Source: Bryobacterales bacterium (lineage in GTDB: Bacteria > Acidobacteriota > Terriglobia > Bryobacterales > Bryobacteraceae). Taken from it: DNA of 64,000 nucleotides. Under the pieces are notes generated by a model that saw only the letters and a program-made list of their open reading frames with translations, had not been told where the DNA came from and did no database searches. Both the position numbers and the translations under genes were made by a program. This document shows, piece after piece, positions 7,871 to 17,134 of the stretch (position 1 is the stretch's first letter; every line of letters starts with the position of its first letter). The stretch spans positions 1 through 64,000 of the forward strand of contig PLRS01000071.1 in the NCBI GenBank assembly GCA_003164035.1. Direction: 5' to 3'.

Positions 7871-10800
7871 CTACTGCGCTTCGCTGGCTGCGGGGATGGG
7901 CTTCATGCCTGGCGGCAGAATCGGCCGCGGGCGCTCGACGCGCCACTGGACGGCGCCGCCGGTTTCGCGTTCGGTGCGGGTCACGCGCAGGTCGCCTTGG
8001 GCGAGGTAATTCAGGTGAACGTAGTCGAAGGCCAGGCCGGCGGCGGCCATCAGCTTCATATAGTCGCCGTGGGCGGTTTCGTCGGGGGCTTCGGTGTAAG
8101 CGGCGTCCCAGGTCACATCGGGCGATAATCCGATCACGCCGCCGCTGCCGGGTGTAGCGGCACCGGCGCCTGCTTCGCCGCCGGGCGCGCCAGCGCGTCC
8201 GGGTACGGCCGCACCCTTGAGGGACATATAAATGCGGATGCCATCGACGATCGGCTGGAACATATCTTTCGGCTGCCAGCGCTGGCCGAACCGCTGGTAG
8301 CGCGCGTTCATGCGGTCTTCCAGCGGCAACAGGCCGGGGACGGCGCGCTCGGCTTCCACGATGCGGTCTTGGATGGCGAAGGCGACCGTTTTGCTGTACG
8401 GGTGCCCGTCGTCGCGCAAGTAGCCCATGCTGGTGAACCAGCCGCGCGGAATCCACCAGGCGCGGCCGGGATTGGCGCCCTGGCGGCTTTGCACCCAACC
8501 GGTGTACCCGGAAAACGGCTGCACCCATTCGTGCGAAGGGTAGCCGTGGGGATTCAGGAAGGCATCGGGCAGCCAGGCGTCGCTCAACTGCTTGCGGGTG
8601 CGCGACTCCGGGTACATCGGGTCGGCGGCGGTAGCCTCGTTCGAAACGTCGGCGGAGAGCGCTCCGTGATAGCCGGCGTGCAGCAGGTTGTCGGGCGTAA
8701 TGGCGGCCAGGTCCACCGAAAGCTGCGCGCCGTCGGGGTTGTCGATGGGATGGAGGACCACGTTGACTTTCTTCAGCAGCTCTCGCCGGGCGGTATCGGT
8801 GGCGAGTTGCTCGGCCAGCTTATCGATATGGCTGGTGCTGGAGACTTCGTTGGCGTGCTGGCGCCCGGAGTAGACAATGGAGGCTTTCAGGGTGGTCTCT
8901 TTGGGCCAGGAGCGCAGCAACGCGGGAGAAGGCAGGGTGACATCGGCGGCCCAGAGGTTGCGGCCGAGGTAGCTGCGTCCCATCCAGTAGACGTTGACGC
9001 CGGGATACTGCGCCAGGCGGGCGAGGATGGCGGTATTCTCGTCAGGCGAAATCGGCTCGTTCCACTGCACGATGGGGTTGGAGGAGACCGGCTGAAAATC
9101 GCGGATCATGGGCCGCGGCGTGGCGGGCGCGGTGACGGGAAAGCTCGAGAAAAGGCGGGGCGCCGGACTATCGACGGCGGCGCGGGCTTCCCGAGGCAAT
9201 TCGAATTCGACGGCGATCTGGCCGAGACGCGGGTAAGCCAACTCGTCGGGATAGACGCCGGCGGCGTGCATGCGGGCGAGCCAGTCGAGCATGGCGCGGG
9301 CGCGCTCGGCGGGGAAGATGGTGCGATCCACCTGGTCCTGGCCTTCCAGCTTGAGCCAGTCGTGATAGCGGTCTTCGCGGAAATCGGCGGGGAGGAGGAA
9401 GGTGAGGCGGTCGATGCCTTCTTCGCCGGATTGGACGCGGGCTTGGATGAGGCGCGGCTGAAAGTCGCCGGTCATGGGCGGCAGGTTACGCTCCTCGGTA
9501 TGGCGCTCGCCTTTCGCATCGGTCCAGGCCAGACGCACCAGCGGATTGGCGGCGGCCTTCAGGTAGAATTCGATGTGCACGCGGCCGTCTTTGCCGTCTT
9601 CGGAGGGGTGCACGATGGGAATGATGCGGCCGGTGTAGGCGATGGGCCGGCCGGCTTCGAGATCGCCCGCCATGCTGACGAAGTTGGCGGTGGAATAGAA
9701 CGTGTCTTCCTGCAGGGCTTCCAGGGTGGAGATGCGTTCTTTGTCCAGATCGAGGTTGTAATCGGGCTCGGACATGTGGATGTCGAGCGTGAGAGTGTCG
9801 AACGGCGGCAGGTACTCGGGGCGGATTTCGCCGTGGGCCTGCGCCATGACGAGCCGATAAATGCGCGGCAGGGTCTGGTTCTGGTAATGCTCCCAGAAAG
9901 TTTCGATATCGGTCTTGACGCGTTCGTCGAGCAGGAGTTTACCGGCGGCGGCGAGCCGTACCCAGCCGGTTTCGACTTCGACCTCTTCATAGCGCGGCAG
10001 TACGCCGTTGTAGGGCTCGACCACGGTTGCGACGCGGAAGGAGCGCGCCAGAATCTCTGTGCCGGCGGCGTCGAAGGCGTGGACGCGATAGGTGGCGCCA
10101 TTGGGCGGCGGGTCGATCCGGTTGAGCGAAATGCGGTCGAGCGGGATATTCAGCTTACGCGCCAGCATTTCATCCACGGGATAGAGTTCCTGCACCCAGC
10201 GGGCGTCGGTGTGCATGGCGCGCATGTTGGTGGGGTCGACGTCTTTGGCGAAATCGATTTTGACGGAGGCGACCGGCTTGCCGGCAAGGGCCGGCGCGAT
10301 TTCGTCGATCAGCCAGCTATAGCCTTGTTTGTAAGCGCACAGGACTTCCACCGAGAGCTTGTGGGGATCGGCGCCGGCTTTGGCCAGCATGTCGCGGAGC
10401 TGGGCTTCGAGCTTGTGCCGCTGGCCGGGCCCTTCGCTGAGCCTGGCCGTTAGGGTGACCTCCTGGCCGGCAACGATCCTGGCCGCGGCGGCGCGCACCC
10501 GATCGAGCAGGCGCCGGCCTTCCCACGGAATCGGGATGTCTTCGGTGAAGGTGGGCGCGGCCTGATGAAACGGGTAGCCAGGCGATTCGAAATGCAGGCT
10601 GGGATTGGTGGCGCAGCAGGCGGTGCCGGCGCGCAGGCTAGCGGTCTTCACGTCGGCGGCGACGTGCCATTGGCGATCGATCTGGCGGCGGATGAATTCG
10701 GCCAGGCGGGGGTCGGCCAGGTCGGTGTAAACCTCGGCCTTCACGTCTCGGATTCCGGCTGGGGCGGCGGCTTTCATCCAGCGATCCAGGTGATAGAGCG

Positions 10801-12205
10801 CGGCGGCAGCCTGGCCGGAACCGGAGTGGAGGGAGAAGAACCGGTGCAGGTCGTAGCGGATTTCTTCGATGGAAAGGAACTGCTTGGCCTGTTCCCAGAG
10901 GTTGGGGAAGCGGTCGGCGAGGGCGCCGATGGCGGCTGTCTGGCCGGGGGTGTCGCCCAGCGCGAGAACGGCGGAGCGGCGGCCAAAGGCGCCGTCGACG
11001 ATGCGCACTTCACCAACGCCCGCGGCGAGCGGCGTTTCGGATTCGGCGGCAGCCGTGACACCTGTATCGTTCGCGCGCATTTTTCGTTCGGCTTCGCGCG
11101 CTAGCGGGGAGTCGCCGGCTAGCAGGGCATGGGTGCGAACTTCGCGTGGCGTGGCCGAATCGGCGGGAGCGGCGATAGGCAAAGTGATGCCGGTGGTTTC
11201 GAGGCCCATGCGGGCGGCCAGGTTGGCCAGGGCGATTCCTTCGCGTCCGGCGGGTACGTAGAGGCGGGCGCTGCTCGAGCCGGGGACGGGGATGCGGCCG
11301 GCGGGTCCGAAAAGGCCGCGGCTGGTATAAAGTGTGGCCAGGTCGAGGCGGGTGGGGCCAGCGGCGGCGCCAGCGCCTTCCGCGCCGGACCCGGATTCCG
11401 GAGCGGCGGGGCCGGGCGTGGGCGCGGGTGGTTCCGGATTGGTGCTCTCCGCCGATTCGCCGCCGAGCGCGGCGAGGCTGTGGACCGTGGCGAGACGGGG
11501 TGACGCCAGCGCGCCGTTCAGGGCTTCCGCCGTCAGGCCGGCGGCGCGAAGGTAAGCCCGGTGCACGCCGGCTTTGCCGTGGAGATACGAGACGCCCACC
11601 AATTCCACGCTGGCGCCGGGAGCGGCTTCACGCAGAACTTCGACGATGGCCGTCAGCTTTTCGCCCGACGGCCGCCAGAGGGAGGGAGCGCGGGCAGAAT
11701 ACGCGTCGGCTGCGGCTAGCAGGCCCGCGTCGTCGGCGCCGATCACCGCCAGGTTGCCGGCAATGACAAAAACGCCGCCCTCATCAGCGGCCAGGGGGAA
11801 GGCCGCCAATTCGGTGGCGGCGGATGCGGGTACGGCTTCTTTGCCGACCCAGATGCGCGGGCCGCCGGCGCGGTCTTCGTCCGCGGACACCACCAGCGGC
11901 GGTGTCAACCCTGTCGAGCCGTAGGCTGCCCGCGCGGCCAGGTTTGCGGCGGCAGCGTTCTGCGCCGCCGAAGGGCTGGCCGGGACGACGATTCTGCCGT
12001 TCAGAATATCGGCGACGCCGTCGCCGTTGGTATCTTCCAGGAACCATCCCAGGGCGAAAGGGTCGGCGAGATGATTGGAGGGGGCTGGTTGGAAGGCGAA
12101 TGCGGCGGCGGCCAGCAGGAGGATGAGGCCGGCATGAGACCTTGCAAAAAAAAACCGAATCGCAGGCGGAACCGCCTGCGCCACCCAAGCGGGTAAACTC
12201 GTCAT
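7871..12205 (-). CDS. very large secreted M14-type zinc carboxypeptidase-domain protein
   Basis: The frame encodes about 1444 residues from ATG 12205, which overlaps the upstream stop as ATGA. A hydrophobic export segment ([15 protein letters not shown]) lies near residues 25-40. The catalytic M14 domain sits unusually close to the C-terminus: the zinc motif HxxE appears in [18 protein letters not shown], with [12 protein letters not shown] and [11 protein letters not shown] following. The preceding roughly 1000 residues are repetitive beta-rich segments of unknown fold. It likely degrades extracellular or periplasmic peptides. The start region is odd because it contains a 9-bp hairpin and a T9 run, so the true start may lie downstream. 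Confidence 0.8.
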   Translation of the reverse strand: MTSLPAWVAQAVPPAIRFFFARSHAGLILLLAAAAFAFQPAPSNHLADPFALGWFLEDTNGDGVADILNGRIVVPASPSAAQNAAAANLAARAAYGSTGLTPPLVVSADEDRAGGPRIWVGKEAVPASAATELAAFPLAADEGGVFVIAGNLAVIGADDAGLLAAADAYSARAPSLWRPSGEKLTAIVEVLREAAPGASVELVGVSYLHGKAGVHRAYLRAAGLTAEALNGALASPRLATVHSLAALGGESAESTNPEPPAPTPGPAAPESGSGAEGAGAAAGPTRLDLATLYTSRGLFGPAGRIPVPGSSSARLYVPAGREGIALANLAARMGLETTGITLPIAAPADSATPREVRTHALLAGDSPLAREAERKMRANDTGVTAAAESETPLAAGVGEVRIVDGAFGRRSAVLALGDTPGQTAAIGALADRFPNLWEQAKQFLSIEEIRYDLHRFFSLHSGSGQAAAALYHLDRWMKAAAPAGIRDVKAEVYTDLADPRLAEFIRRQIDRQWHVAADVKTASLRAGTACCATNPSLHFESPGYPFHQAAPTFTEDIPIPWEGRRLLDRVRAAAARIVAGQEVTLTARLSEGPGQRHKLEAQLRDMLAKAGADPHKLSVEVLCAYKQGYSWLIDEIAPALAGKPVASVKIDFAKDVDPTNMRAMHTDARWVQELYPVDEMLARKLNIPLDRISLNRIDPPPNGATYRVHAFDAAGTEILARSFRVATVVEPYNGVLPRYEEVEVETGWVRLAAAGKLLLDERVKTDIETFWEHYQNQTLPRIYRLVMAQAHGEIRPEYLPPFDTLTLDIHMSEPDYNLDLDKERISTLEALQEDTFYSTANFVSMAGDLEAGRPIAYTGRIIPIVHPSEDGKDGRVHIEFYLKAAANPLVRLAWTDAKGERHTEERNLPPMTGDFQPRLIQARVQSGEEGIDRLTFLLPADFREDRYHDWLKLEGQDQVDRTIFPAERARAMLDWLARMHAAGVYPDELAYPRLGQIAVEFELPREARAAVDSPAPRLFSSFPVTAPATPRPMIRDFQPVSSNPIVQWNEPISPDENTAILARLAQYPGVNVYWMGRSYLGRNLWAADVTLPSPALLRSWPKETTLKASIVYSGRQHANEVSSTSHIDKLAEQLATDTARRELLKKVNVVLHPIDNPDGAQLSVDLAAITPDNLLHAGYHGALSADVSNEATAADPMYPESRTRKQLSDAWLPDAFLNPHGYPSHEWVQPFSGYTGWVQSRQGANPGRAWWIPRGWFTSMGYLRDDGHPYSKTVAFAIQDRIVEAERAVPGLLPLEDRMNARYQRFGQRWQPKDMFQPIVDGIRIYMSLKGAAVPGRAGAPGGEAGAGAATPGSGGVIGLSPDVTWDAAYTEAPDETAHGDYMKLMAAAGLAFDYVHLNYLAQGDLRVTRTERETGGAVQWRVERPRPILPPGMKPIPAASEAQ
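12161..12180 (-). terminator. hairpin followed by T-run inside the start of the M14 ORF
   Basis: A perfect 9-bp stem (CGCAGGCGG with a 2-nt loop) is followed on the minus strand, six bases later, by nine consecutive T (12146-12154). This has the form of an intrinsic terminator, although the stem is also a member of the window's hairpin-repeat family. It falls between the S15 hydrolase gene and the bulk of the M14 ORF, where it could attenuate read-through. Confidence 0.5.
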
Positions 12206-14148
12206 CGTTTCACCACCGTCAGCGTCACTTGCGAGGCGTATTGGCGCGAGTGGTGCACGGAGTTGTGCGCGACTACGCCTTTCGACTCGTCGTAGTTGTT
12301 GCCGCCGGTATTCAGGTTGCGATCGAAGCGGGGGAAATTGCTGCTGGATACTTCGATGCGAATGCGGTGACCGGTCGAAAAGTAGTTGCTGGTGTTCATG
12401 GGCTGGAGGGCGACGCGGTACACTTTGCCGGGTTCCATCCATACCGGCGGCTTATCGTAGCCTTCGCGATAGCGCACGCGCTGGATGGTTTCGTCCAGGT
12501 TATAAGCCGTGCCATCGGGATAGACGTCGATCAGCTTGACGGTGAAATCGGTGTCTTTGGCGTCCGACGATACGAACAGGGTGACTGAGATCGGGCCGCT
12601 CACTTCGGTTGCCTCGCGCAAGGGCTCGGAGCTGTAGACGAGAATATCGGCGCGGGTTTCCATCTTGCGCTGGTCGAATGCGCCGCCGGTGACCGCGTTG
12701 CCGGTGCAGCACACGTTTCCGCCGTAGGAAGATACCGGGTTCATGGGGTCGTAAGTGAAATTGTCGGGAGCGTCGGCGGCGGGCGCGGCGGGGCTGAGCG
12801 CGCCATCGCCATTGAGGGTGTTGGCCTTGCCGCCGCTGGTTAGATACAAGTTCATCGGCTGTGCGCCTTCCGGGGGCCAGGTATCCGAAGACTGCCATTT
12901 ATTCAACCCCATGGTGAAGTAGCGCACGCGCGGCATTTTTTCCAGAACACCGTTGTCTTCGCCCTTCAGAAAATGGTCGAACCATCCGTAGGTGAGCTCG
13001 TCGTAATCGAGGCGCGCATCGCCCATGCCGCGCTCGCCCACGACGGTATTTTCGGTGGCGCGCTTGTACTGGCAATGCAGGGTGGGAGCGATCACGGCGT
13101 ATTGTTCGCGGGCGATTTCGGGCCGCGCGGTTTTGCGTACCTGGTTATAAGCCGCCAGGTTCGGTCCGATGGAAACGTCGTACCAGGACATGAACCAGAA
13201 GCCGGGCACGTCGATCTTCATGTCGTCGTGCCAGAGGCCGCCGCGGTACCAGGCCGGGTCGTCGGGCGCGCGCTTGATCATGGCGCCGCCGGTGGAGACT
13301 TCGGCGCGGTCGGCGAAGATTCCCTTGGGGCCTCCGACGGCTTTGATGATGTCGGCTTCGGGCAGATGGGTGAGGGCCTGCGACCAATCGACAGGCGGCA
13401 TCCGCGGCGACAGGTCGAACATTTTCGACGCCGCAATCAACTCCTGCTGGGTAGCGTTCGCCGGAAACATGGGGCGCACCTGGTTCTGTTCGCCGTAGAG
13501 CCAGGCGATAAACAACATCTGCACGGCGCCACCGCGATACCAGTTCCCCTGTTCGTAGTAAGGGCCGACGCGGCCCACCCCGGCGCCGAAGCCTTGCGGG
13601 ATCATGGCGGCAAATGCCGGGCTGCCCTGCGCGGCTACGCCGAGCTGCCATTCGGCCGTGGACGAGCAGCCGATGGTGCCGACCTTTCCATTCGACCACG
13701 CCTGCGAGCTCATCCACGAAATGGCGTCGGTGCCGTCTGTAAGGGGGGCGCCCAGAATGTCGTAAATGCCTTCCGAAAAGAAGTGCCCGCGCTCGTTCAT
13801 TTCGACGTAGGCATAGCCGCGCTTCACCGCCGCCAGTTCCGCCGCCATGTCGCGCGGGGCGCCCAGGCGGACGTCCCAGAAGTTGAAATTATAGGGCGTG
13901 CGCACGAAGATGATGGGGTATTTTTTCGAAGTGTCCTTGGGCCGGCAGATATCGGTGGCCATGCGTTTGCCGTCGCGCATGGGAACCATCACCTTGCGTT
14001 CCACGATGGCTACCGATTCCAGCTCGGCTTCGGTGCCGTTCCGCTTGGCGATCAGCTCCTTGTCGGGCGCTCCGCGCTGCTGCGCCGGAGCCGGAACAAT
14101 CGGGCTGACGGCCAATAAGAGGTAAGGCACCCACCGTGTCGCTTTCAT
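12202..14148 (-). CDS. secreted CocE/NonD-family (S15) alpha/beta hydrolase
   Basis: A 648-residue protein with a Sec signal peptide ([19 protein letters not shown]). The S15 alpha/beta-hydrolase core contains [15 protein letters not shown], the oxyanion region TPYNF and the nucleophile serine in [14 protein letters not shown]. The C-terminal X-Pro dipeptidyl-peptidase-type jelly-roll domain includes [28 protein letters not shown]. Substrates of this family are X-Pro peptides, acylated antibiotics or cocaine-like esters. Here, beside two M14 peptidases, a peptide-scavenging role is plausible. It overlaps the next gene by 4 bp, suggesting one transcript. Confidence 0.9.
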   Translation of the reverse strand: MKATRWVPYLLLAVSPIVPAPAQQRGAPDKELIAKRNGTEAELESVAIVERKVMVPMRDGKRMATDICRPKDTSKKYPIIFVRTPYNFNFWDVRLGAPRDMAAELAAVKRGYAYVEMNERGHFFSEGIYDILGAPLTDGTDAISWMSSQAWSNGKVGTIGCSSTAEWQLGVAAQGSPAFAAMIPQGFGAGVGRVGPYYEQGNWYRGGAVQMLFIAWLYGEQNQVRPMFPANATQQELIAASKMFDLSPRMPPVDWSQALTHLPEADIIKAVGGPKGIFADRAEVSTGGAMIKRAPDDPAWYRGGLWHDDMKIDVPGFWFMSWYDVSIGPNLAAYNQVRKTARPEIAREQYAVIAPTLHCQYKRATENTVVGERGMGDARLDYDELTYGWFDHFLKGEDNGVLEKMPRVRYFTMGLNKWQSSDTWPPEGAQPMNLYLTSGGKANTLNGDGALSPAAPAADAPDNFTYDPMNPVSSYGGNVCCTGNAVTGGAFDQRKMETRADILVYSSEPLREATEVSGPISVTLFVSSDAKDTDFTVKLIDVYPDGTAYNLDETIQRVRYREGYDKPPVWMEPGKVYRVALQPMNTSNYFSTGHRIRIEVSSSNFPRFDRNLNTGGNNYDESKGVVAHNSVHHSRQYASQVTLTVVKR

Positions 14149-14251
14149 TTGAGACTTCTCGCTTTCACCGCCTGAATGGCGTGGGAGATTTTTAGAACAG
14201 TGTAACGTTTTTGCGGGTGGGGAAGGGCGGCGTGAAGGAAGTGTCGGGTTG

Positions 14252-14452
14252 TCAGCTCGCGATGGGCCGTTGCAGGTCGCGGCTCAAGTACTCGAGGATC
14301 TCCTGCTCGCGTTGCTGGACTTCAAGCAGGATTGGCGCCGACATGCGAGCGTAGTCCTGGCGGGAATGGACCTTGCGGGCCTGCAGGAGGATTCTGCGCA
14401 GGTTGGCGACACATTGCTGGGCGAGCAGCATCTCTTCGTCGGTTTGAATCAC
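14252..14452 (-). CDS. small hypothetical protein
   Basis: A frame of 66 residues from GTG 14452 ([13 protein letters not shown]...) is predicted to be mostly helical: [45 protein letters not shown] do not recognise a family. The GTG overlaps a stop codon of a short upstream frame (ending RGIVELELP) as GTGA, as in coupled small two-gene modules. That upstream partner has no convincing start and merges into the toxin relic. The charged, heptad-like helix suggests a protein-protein interaction module. Confidence 0.5.
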   Translation of the reverse strand: MIQTDEEMLLAQQCVANLRRILLQARKVHSRQDYARMSAPILLEVQQREQEILEYLSRDLQRPIAS

Positions 14453-14480
14453 GGCAGCTCCAGCTCCACGATACCGCGCT

Positions 14481-14839
14481 GCGCCGGTTCGCGCCCTGCG
14501 GGGCCTGTTCCCGAAAGTACCGATCGAGCGGAGCCGATCCACTCGAGAATCGCGAGCGGTCGTGTGCGCCGGCCGTGGAGTGTCCACGAAATAGGTGGGC
14601 AGGCGCGCGAATGGAGGAGCCGCCTGGAAAGGCGGCTGCAGCCATGATTGGCTGCCCCACGGAGCAGCGTGGCCGCGACAAAAAGCGCCGGGAGGAGTCC
14701 CGGCGTGGCAGACTGAGAGCCTGCTCCACGAAAACGTGGTTGCGGCGGGAGAAGAATCCGACGGGTTGTAATACTGTGGCCTGACCAGTTATTTATTGGA
14801 CACTACACTGAGCGGCTCGATACGAAACTGTTCCGGCAC
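14481..14839 (-). pseudogene. relic of a TacT-type GNAT toxin, interrupted by hairpin repeats
   Basis: Directly after the TacA-like antitoxin, GTG 14839 opens VPEQFRIEPLSVVSNK and then stops at about 14790, the expected N-terminus of a GNAT acetyltransferase toxin. After about 220 bp of hairpin repeats and debris the same strand encodes AHDRSRFSSGSAPLDRYFRE at 14567-14508, continuing to 14481. This matches the characteristic HDRxxFxCGxxxLDRYLREQ segment of TacT-like toxins. The acetyl-CoA-binding remainder is missing. The gene is therefore dead, broken internally and truncated. Confidence 0.6.
14618..14739. repeat. compound hairpin-repeat array within the toxin relic
   Basis: Consecutive perfect stems are visible: AGCCGCCT/AGGCGGCT with GGAA loop (14618-14637), GCAGCCA/TGGCTGC with TGAT loop (14638-14655), GCCGGGA/TCCCGGC with GGAG loop (14687-14704), an imperfect 7-bp stem at 14708-14724, and CCACG/CGTGG with AAAA loop (14726-14739). 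The part at 14685-14729 is nearly the same as 1122-1165. Confidence 0.8.
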
Positions 14840-14841
14840 GG

Positions 14842-15125
14842 TCAGCTGGCGATCAGCGACTTGGGGCGTTTGAGCGCGCGCCGTAGCGCGGCCGACGGCG
14901 GCGGCGGATCGAGCAGCAGCGATACGAATTGCTCCTGCGCCTCGCGCGAGAGCCGAATGACCTCAACCTCGGCAACCGTCTTCCGGGCGGCCTCTTGCGC
15001 GGCCGTCGTCACAAAATCGCCGATCGAACGGCCTTGAATTTCCGCGGCGCGGCGCACAATGGCGAGGGCTTCGGGCGCGATGCGGGCCTCGACGCGGCGG
15101 TACGGCTGCGCTGGTACTCTTTCAT
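14842..15125 (-). pseudogene. TacA-like (DUF1778) antitoxin, start region frameshifted
   Basis: The body is typical of DUF1778 antitoxins: RRVEARIAPEALAIVRRAAE is followed by IQGRSIGDFVTTAAQEAARK and a C-terminal neutralising tail with EQFVSLLLDPPPPSAALRRA. No ATG exists in the frame that reads RRVEARIAPE. The only good ATG (15125, MKEYQRSRTAAS) is in another frame, and an in-frame stop lies just upstream of it. Translation could begin only at the internal GTG 15057, losing the ribbon-helix-helix strand. With the toxin also broken, I read the pair as a decayed TA locus. Confidence 0.6.
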
Positions 15126-15204
15126 AAGGCGCCTTTGAGAGCTATCCGTAAGGTAAGCCATTCCACCGTACATGTAAAGCTGTGCCGATCCCGCGGATCT
15201 CTCT

Positions 15205-15471
15205 TTACGCGGCCTCGATGAGCGCGGCTTCCGAAGCACCGACGGCTAACATGGGCGCGCCGGGAATTCCAGTGTTGAACCCCATGCGAAGAGGGACTTC
15301 CTGCATGTCGAGCGGATCGATGCCACGGGCTGGTTGGCGCTTTTGCCATCCATCGGCTTCGGCGGGAAACATCACCCACCCGGTCTTTGGGCTGAAGGCA
15401 AACCAATGAGCCGAGTACATTGCGCTGCGAAAGAGTTGCACTTCAAGACCCTCCAGGCGACCGGGTGTCAC
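15205..15471 (-). CDS. small hypothetical protein of a two-gene module
   Basis: An 88-residue protein, not recognised. Aromatic- and proline-rich stretches such as SAHWFAFSPKTGWVMFPAEA and RGIDPLDMQEVPLRMGFNTG suggest a compact folded domain. Start GTG 15471 overlaps the stop of the preceding gene as GTGA, so the two are co-translated. It has no signal peptide or membrane span. Confidence 0.6.
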   Translation of the reverse strand: MTPGRLEGLEVQLFRSAMYSAHWFAFSPKTGWVMFPAEADGWQKRQPARGIDPLDMQEVPLRMGFNTGIPGAPMLAVGASEAALIEAA

Positions 15472-15683
15472 TTCCGTATCAAATTACGTTCGGGCACCAA
15501 GAACAGCCCCGCTGGCGTTCGCCCTTTCCACATCCTCATGGAGGCCGCCAAGGCATTTTCGGGTGAGTCTCGAAAAGCCCATGAAAGCCAGAGACTGAAT
15601 GCAAGATCGGCCACCAACTCGGCTTCGGATACGGCCCCCTCTCGCCGGGTGGAGATGATTCCTGTCGTTTGATTTGGCTTCAT
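15468..15683 (-). CDS. small hypothetical protein of a two-gene module
   Basis: A 71-residue protein of unknown function, MKPNQTTGIISTRREG followed by a predicted helix EAELVADLAFSLWLSWAFRD. It is coupled by a 4-bp GTGA overlap to the downstream 88-residue gene. The paired, overlapping small genes resemble TA architecture, but neither product matches a toxin or antitoxin family I know. Confidence 0.6.
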   Translation of the reverse strand: MKPNQTTGIISTRREGAVSEAELVADLAFSLWLSWAFRDSPENALAASMRMWKGRTPAGLFLVPERNLIRK

Positions 15684-15743
15684 CCGTCAAGTCTCAATGC
15701 TGTACCGCGTGACCTGTGCCTACCCGGGACAGGTCAGGCCAGG

Positions 15744-15929
15744 TCACACGAAGCCGGCATCGGAGCCCTCTTCGCGGCTCGAATCCCCCGCAACGGATAG
15801 TCGTGCCTGATTCCCGATCGAGTCTGCGATCCGCGAAACGGGCCGAGCGGATCGCTCCAGGCGGAGGATTTCCCGGTCCACCTGTTCCAGTTCCAAGCGA
15901 AGCTCGGAGAGAATTTCCGCTACGTCCAT
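15744..15929 (-). CDS. small helical protein
   Basis: A 61-residue protein beginning MDVAEILSELRLELEQVDRE, a predicted coiled-coil helix, then a low-complexity tail ending SSREEGSDAGFV. A strong AAGGAG ribosome-binding site precedes ATG 15929, which is the main argument for translation. Short proteins with a similar helical start occur in acidobacteria; their function is unknown to me. A palindrome (GACCTGT..ACAGGTC) follows the stop at about 15707-15731. Confidence 0.55.
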   Translation of the reverse strand: MDVAEILSELRLELEQVDREILRLERSARPVSRIADSIGNQARLSVAGDSSREEGSDAGFV

Positions 15930-16137
15930 GCCTTCTCCTTCCCACCCGGCTCGTCAGGTCCGCTTTCTCCAGAACGATATCGGCACCTTTTGGAGATGTA
16001 CCACCGTTTTCCTTCGTCGACTGTTCAAAATTGACCATTCCGGGTCCATGTGCTCATCAGTACACAGCTTCGGAATGGCCGCCGCGTATTGAGTTAATAA
16101 GCTAAGCAACCGCTCCCTAAAAGGCGTGAAGAAATAT

Positions 16138-16215
16138 AGCCACAGAGGAACACAGATGAACACGGATAAGGAAAACAAAGGCTTTATCGGCGTTCATCTG
16201 TGCTCCTCTGTGGCT
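16138..16215. repeat. 78-bp inverted repeat with CCACAGAGG arms
   Basis: Arms of about 32 bp begin AGCCACAGAGGAACACAGAT on the left and AGCCACAGAGGAGCACAGAT on the reversed right, with about three mismatches and a 10-15 nt centre. It is noncoding. It appears to have split another repeat: halves of the sequence intact at 19961-19994 lie on either side (16106-16118 and 16240-16261). Confidence 0.8.
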
Positions 16216-16277
16216 CGAGTTTGATTTTTTCACAGGTTCTAACGGTCGCGGCTCGGTTACGCGCGGTGGACTGTTCG

Positions 16278-16355
16278 GTGGGACAGGGCTCCGGGCCTGT
16301 CGTAGCCGCGAAGCGGCTCTTTCGAGCCGCCGACAGGCCAGGAGGCCTGTCCCAC
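16278..16355. repeat. compound hairpin-repeat array
   Basis: Three stems occur in series: GACAGG/CCTGTC (16282-16301), AGCCGC/GCGGCT (16304-16318) and GACAGGCC/GGCCTGTC with AGGA loop (16332-16351), bounded by GTGG and CCAC. Positions 16332-16355 are an exact 24-bp match to 43681-43704. The 16039-16365 gap holds this array and the 78-bp inverted repeat; I see no gene in it. Confidence 0.8.
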
Positions 16356-16365
16356 TGGCGCGGCC

Positions 16366-17124
16366 TTATCCGGCCGCCTGCAGCGCCGCCAACGATTGCT
16401 TAACCGTTGGAGTGCCGCCGGCTTCCACTTCTTGGCGGCGGATCTGGTGGAATTTCCGCAGGATGCGGTTGGCATTCGATAGAGCTTCGATGCGTTCGGC
16501 GAAGGCGGCGATGGCCGGGCCGGGAACGGCGTAGAGGGCGACATCGTCGGTGAGCGCATCCAGGTAGGCGCGGGCGCCGCAGCAGCCCAGGCTTAAGGCG
16601 GAGCGGCCGGAATTGGCGGCTTGGGGAATGACGGCGCAGGCCGGGCGTCCCATGGCGGGCGGCGCGCCGGCTTCGAGCTGCTGCGACGCCTCGGATAGAA
16701 TCAGCGTCTGGCTGGCCTGGACGAACAGCAACACCACATCGGGCGCGACGGGCACTTCCGCCAGCGGCCCGTAGACCACGAATTTCGGCTGGGACTTCAG
16801 CACCGGTATGGCGGCCACGTCCTGGGGGCGCACGTAGGTCAGATCGGCGAATACTTTGAGGGCGTCGTTGAGGTCGGTTTCGGCCGCCGGCGAGAGGCCC
16901 AGGTTGTGGGTATAGAGGCCGATGGAGCAGAGGCCGTGATCGGCGGCGGTAGTGGCAAAAACGCGTGTCGCGGCTTCCTGCCAAAAGCGGCAGCCCGCCG
17001 GTGCGTGGCCTTCCCACAGAGCGACGCCGGCAGGCACGCTATCGGTGAGGCAAACGGCGATGGGCGGCTGGGCCAAGCCCAGGGCTTGAGTCAGTAGGTT
17101 CGAAATTTCCGAATAAGCTGGCAT
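16366..17124 (-). CDS. DUF169 family protein
   Basis: A 252-residue protein starting at ATG 17124 (MPAYSEISNLLTQALGLAQP), directly after the preceding gene's stop. The DUF169 hallmarks are present: PPIAVCLTDSVP near the start, CRFWQEAATRVFATTAADHGLC with conserved cysteines, and the C-terminal half with SLGCCGARAYLDALTDDVALYAVPG. The conserved cysteines suggest a redox or metal-binding role, but the biochemical function of the family is not established. It follows the M14 peptidase gene by 10 bp and may share its transcript. Confidence 0.85.
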   Translation of the reverse strand: MPAYSEISNLLTQALGLAQPPIAVCLTDSVPAGVALWEGHAPAGCRFWQEAATRVFATTAADHGLCSIGLYTHNLGLSPAAETDLNDALKVFADLTYVRPQDVAAIPVLKSQPKFVVYGPLAEVPVAPDVVLLFVQASQTLILSEASQQLEAGAPPAMGRPACAVIPQAANSGRSALSLGCCGARAYLDALTDDVALYAVPGPAIAAFAERIEALSNANRILRKFHQIRRQEVEAGGTPTVKQSLAALQAAG

Positions 17125-17134
17125 GGGTATCAGG

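Noticed and set aside
8369-10453. A 694-codon plus-strand frame opposite the large M14 gene
   Set aside because: Shadow of the real gene; composition is artificial and no motif is present.
14618-14739. CRISPR-like array
   Set aside because: Units are different hairpins with tiny loops, not identical repeats with unique spacers, and there are no cas genes in the window.
15694-16038. 114-codon minus-strand frame overlapping the 61-residue helical protein
   Set aside because: Arg/Gly-rich in its second half and without a ribosome-binding site, whereas the overlapping small gene has a strong one.
16240-16261. A possible fourth 3'-end echo, of the gene ending at 19973
   Set aside because: The shared bases belong to a dispersed 34-bp repeat that overlaps the gene end and is also found split around an inserted inverted repeat, so it is a repeat family and not a displaced tail.
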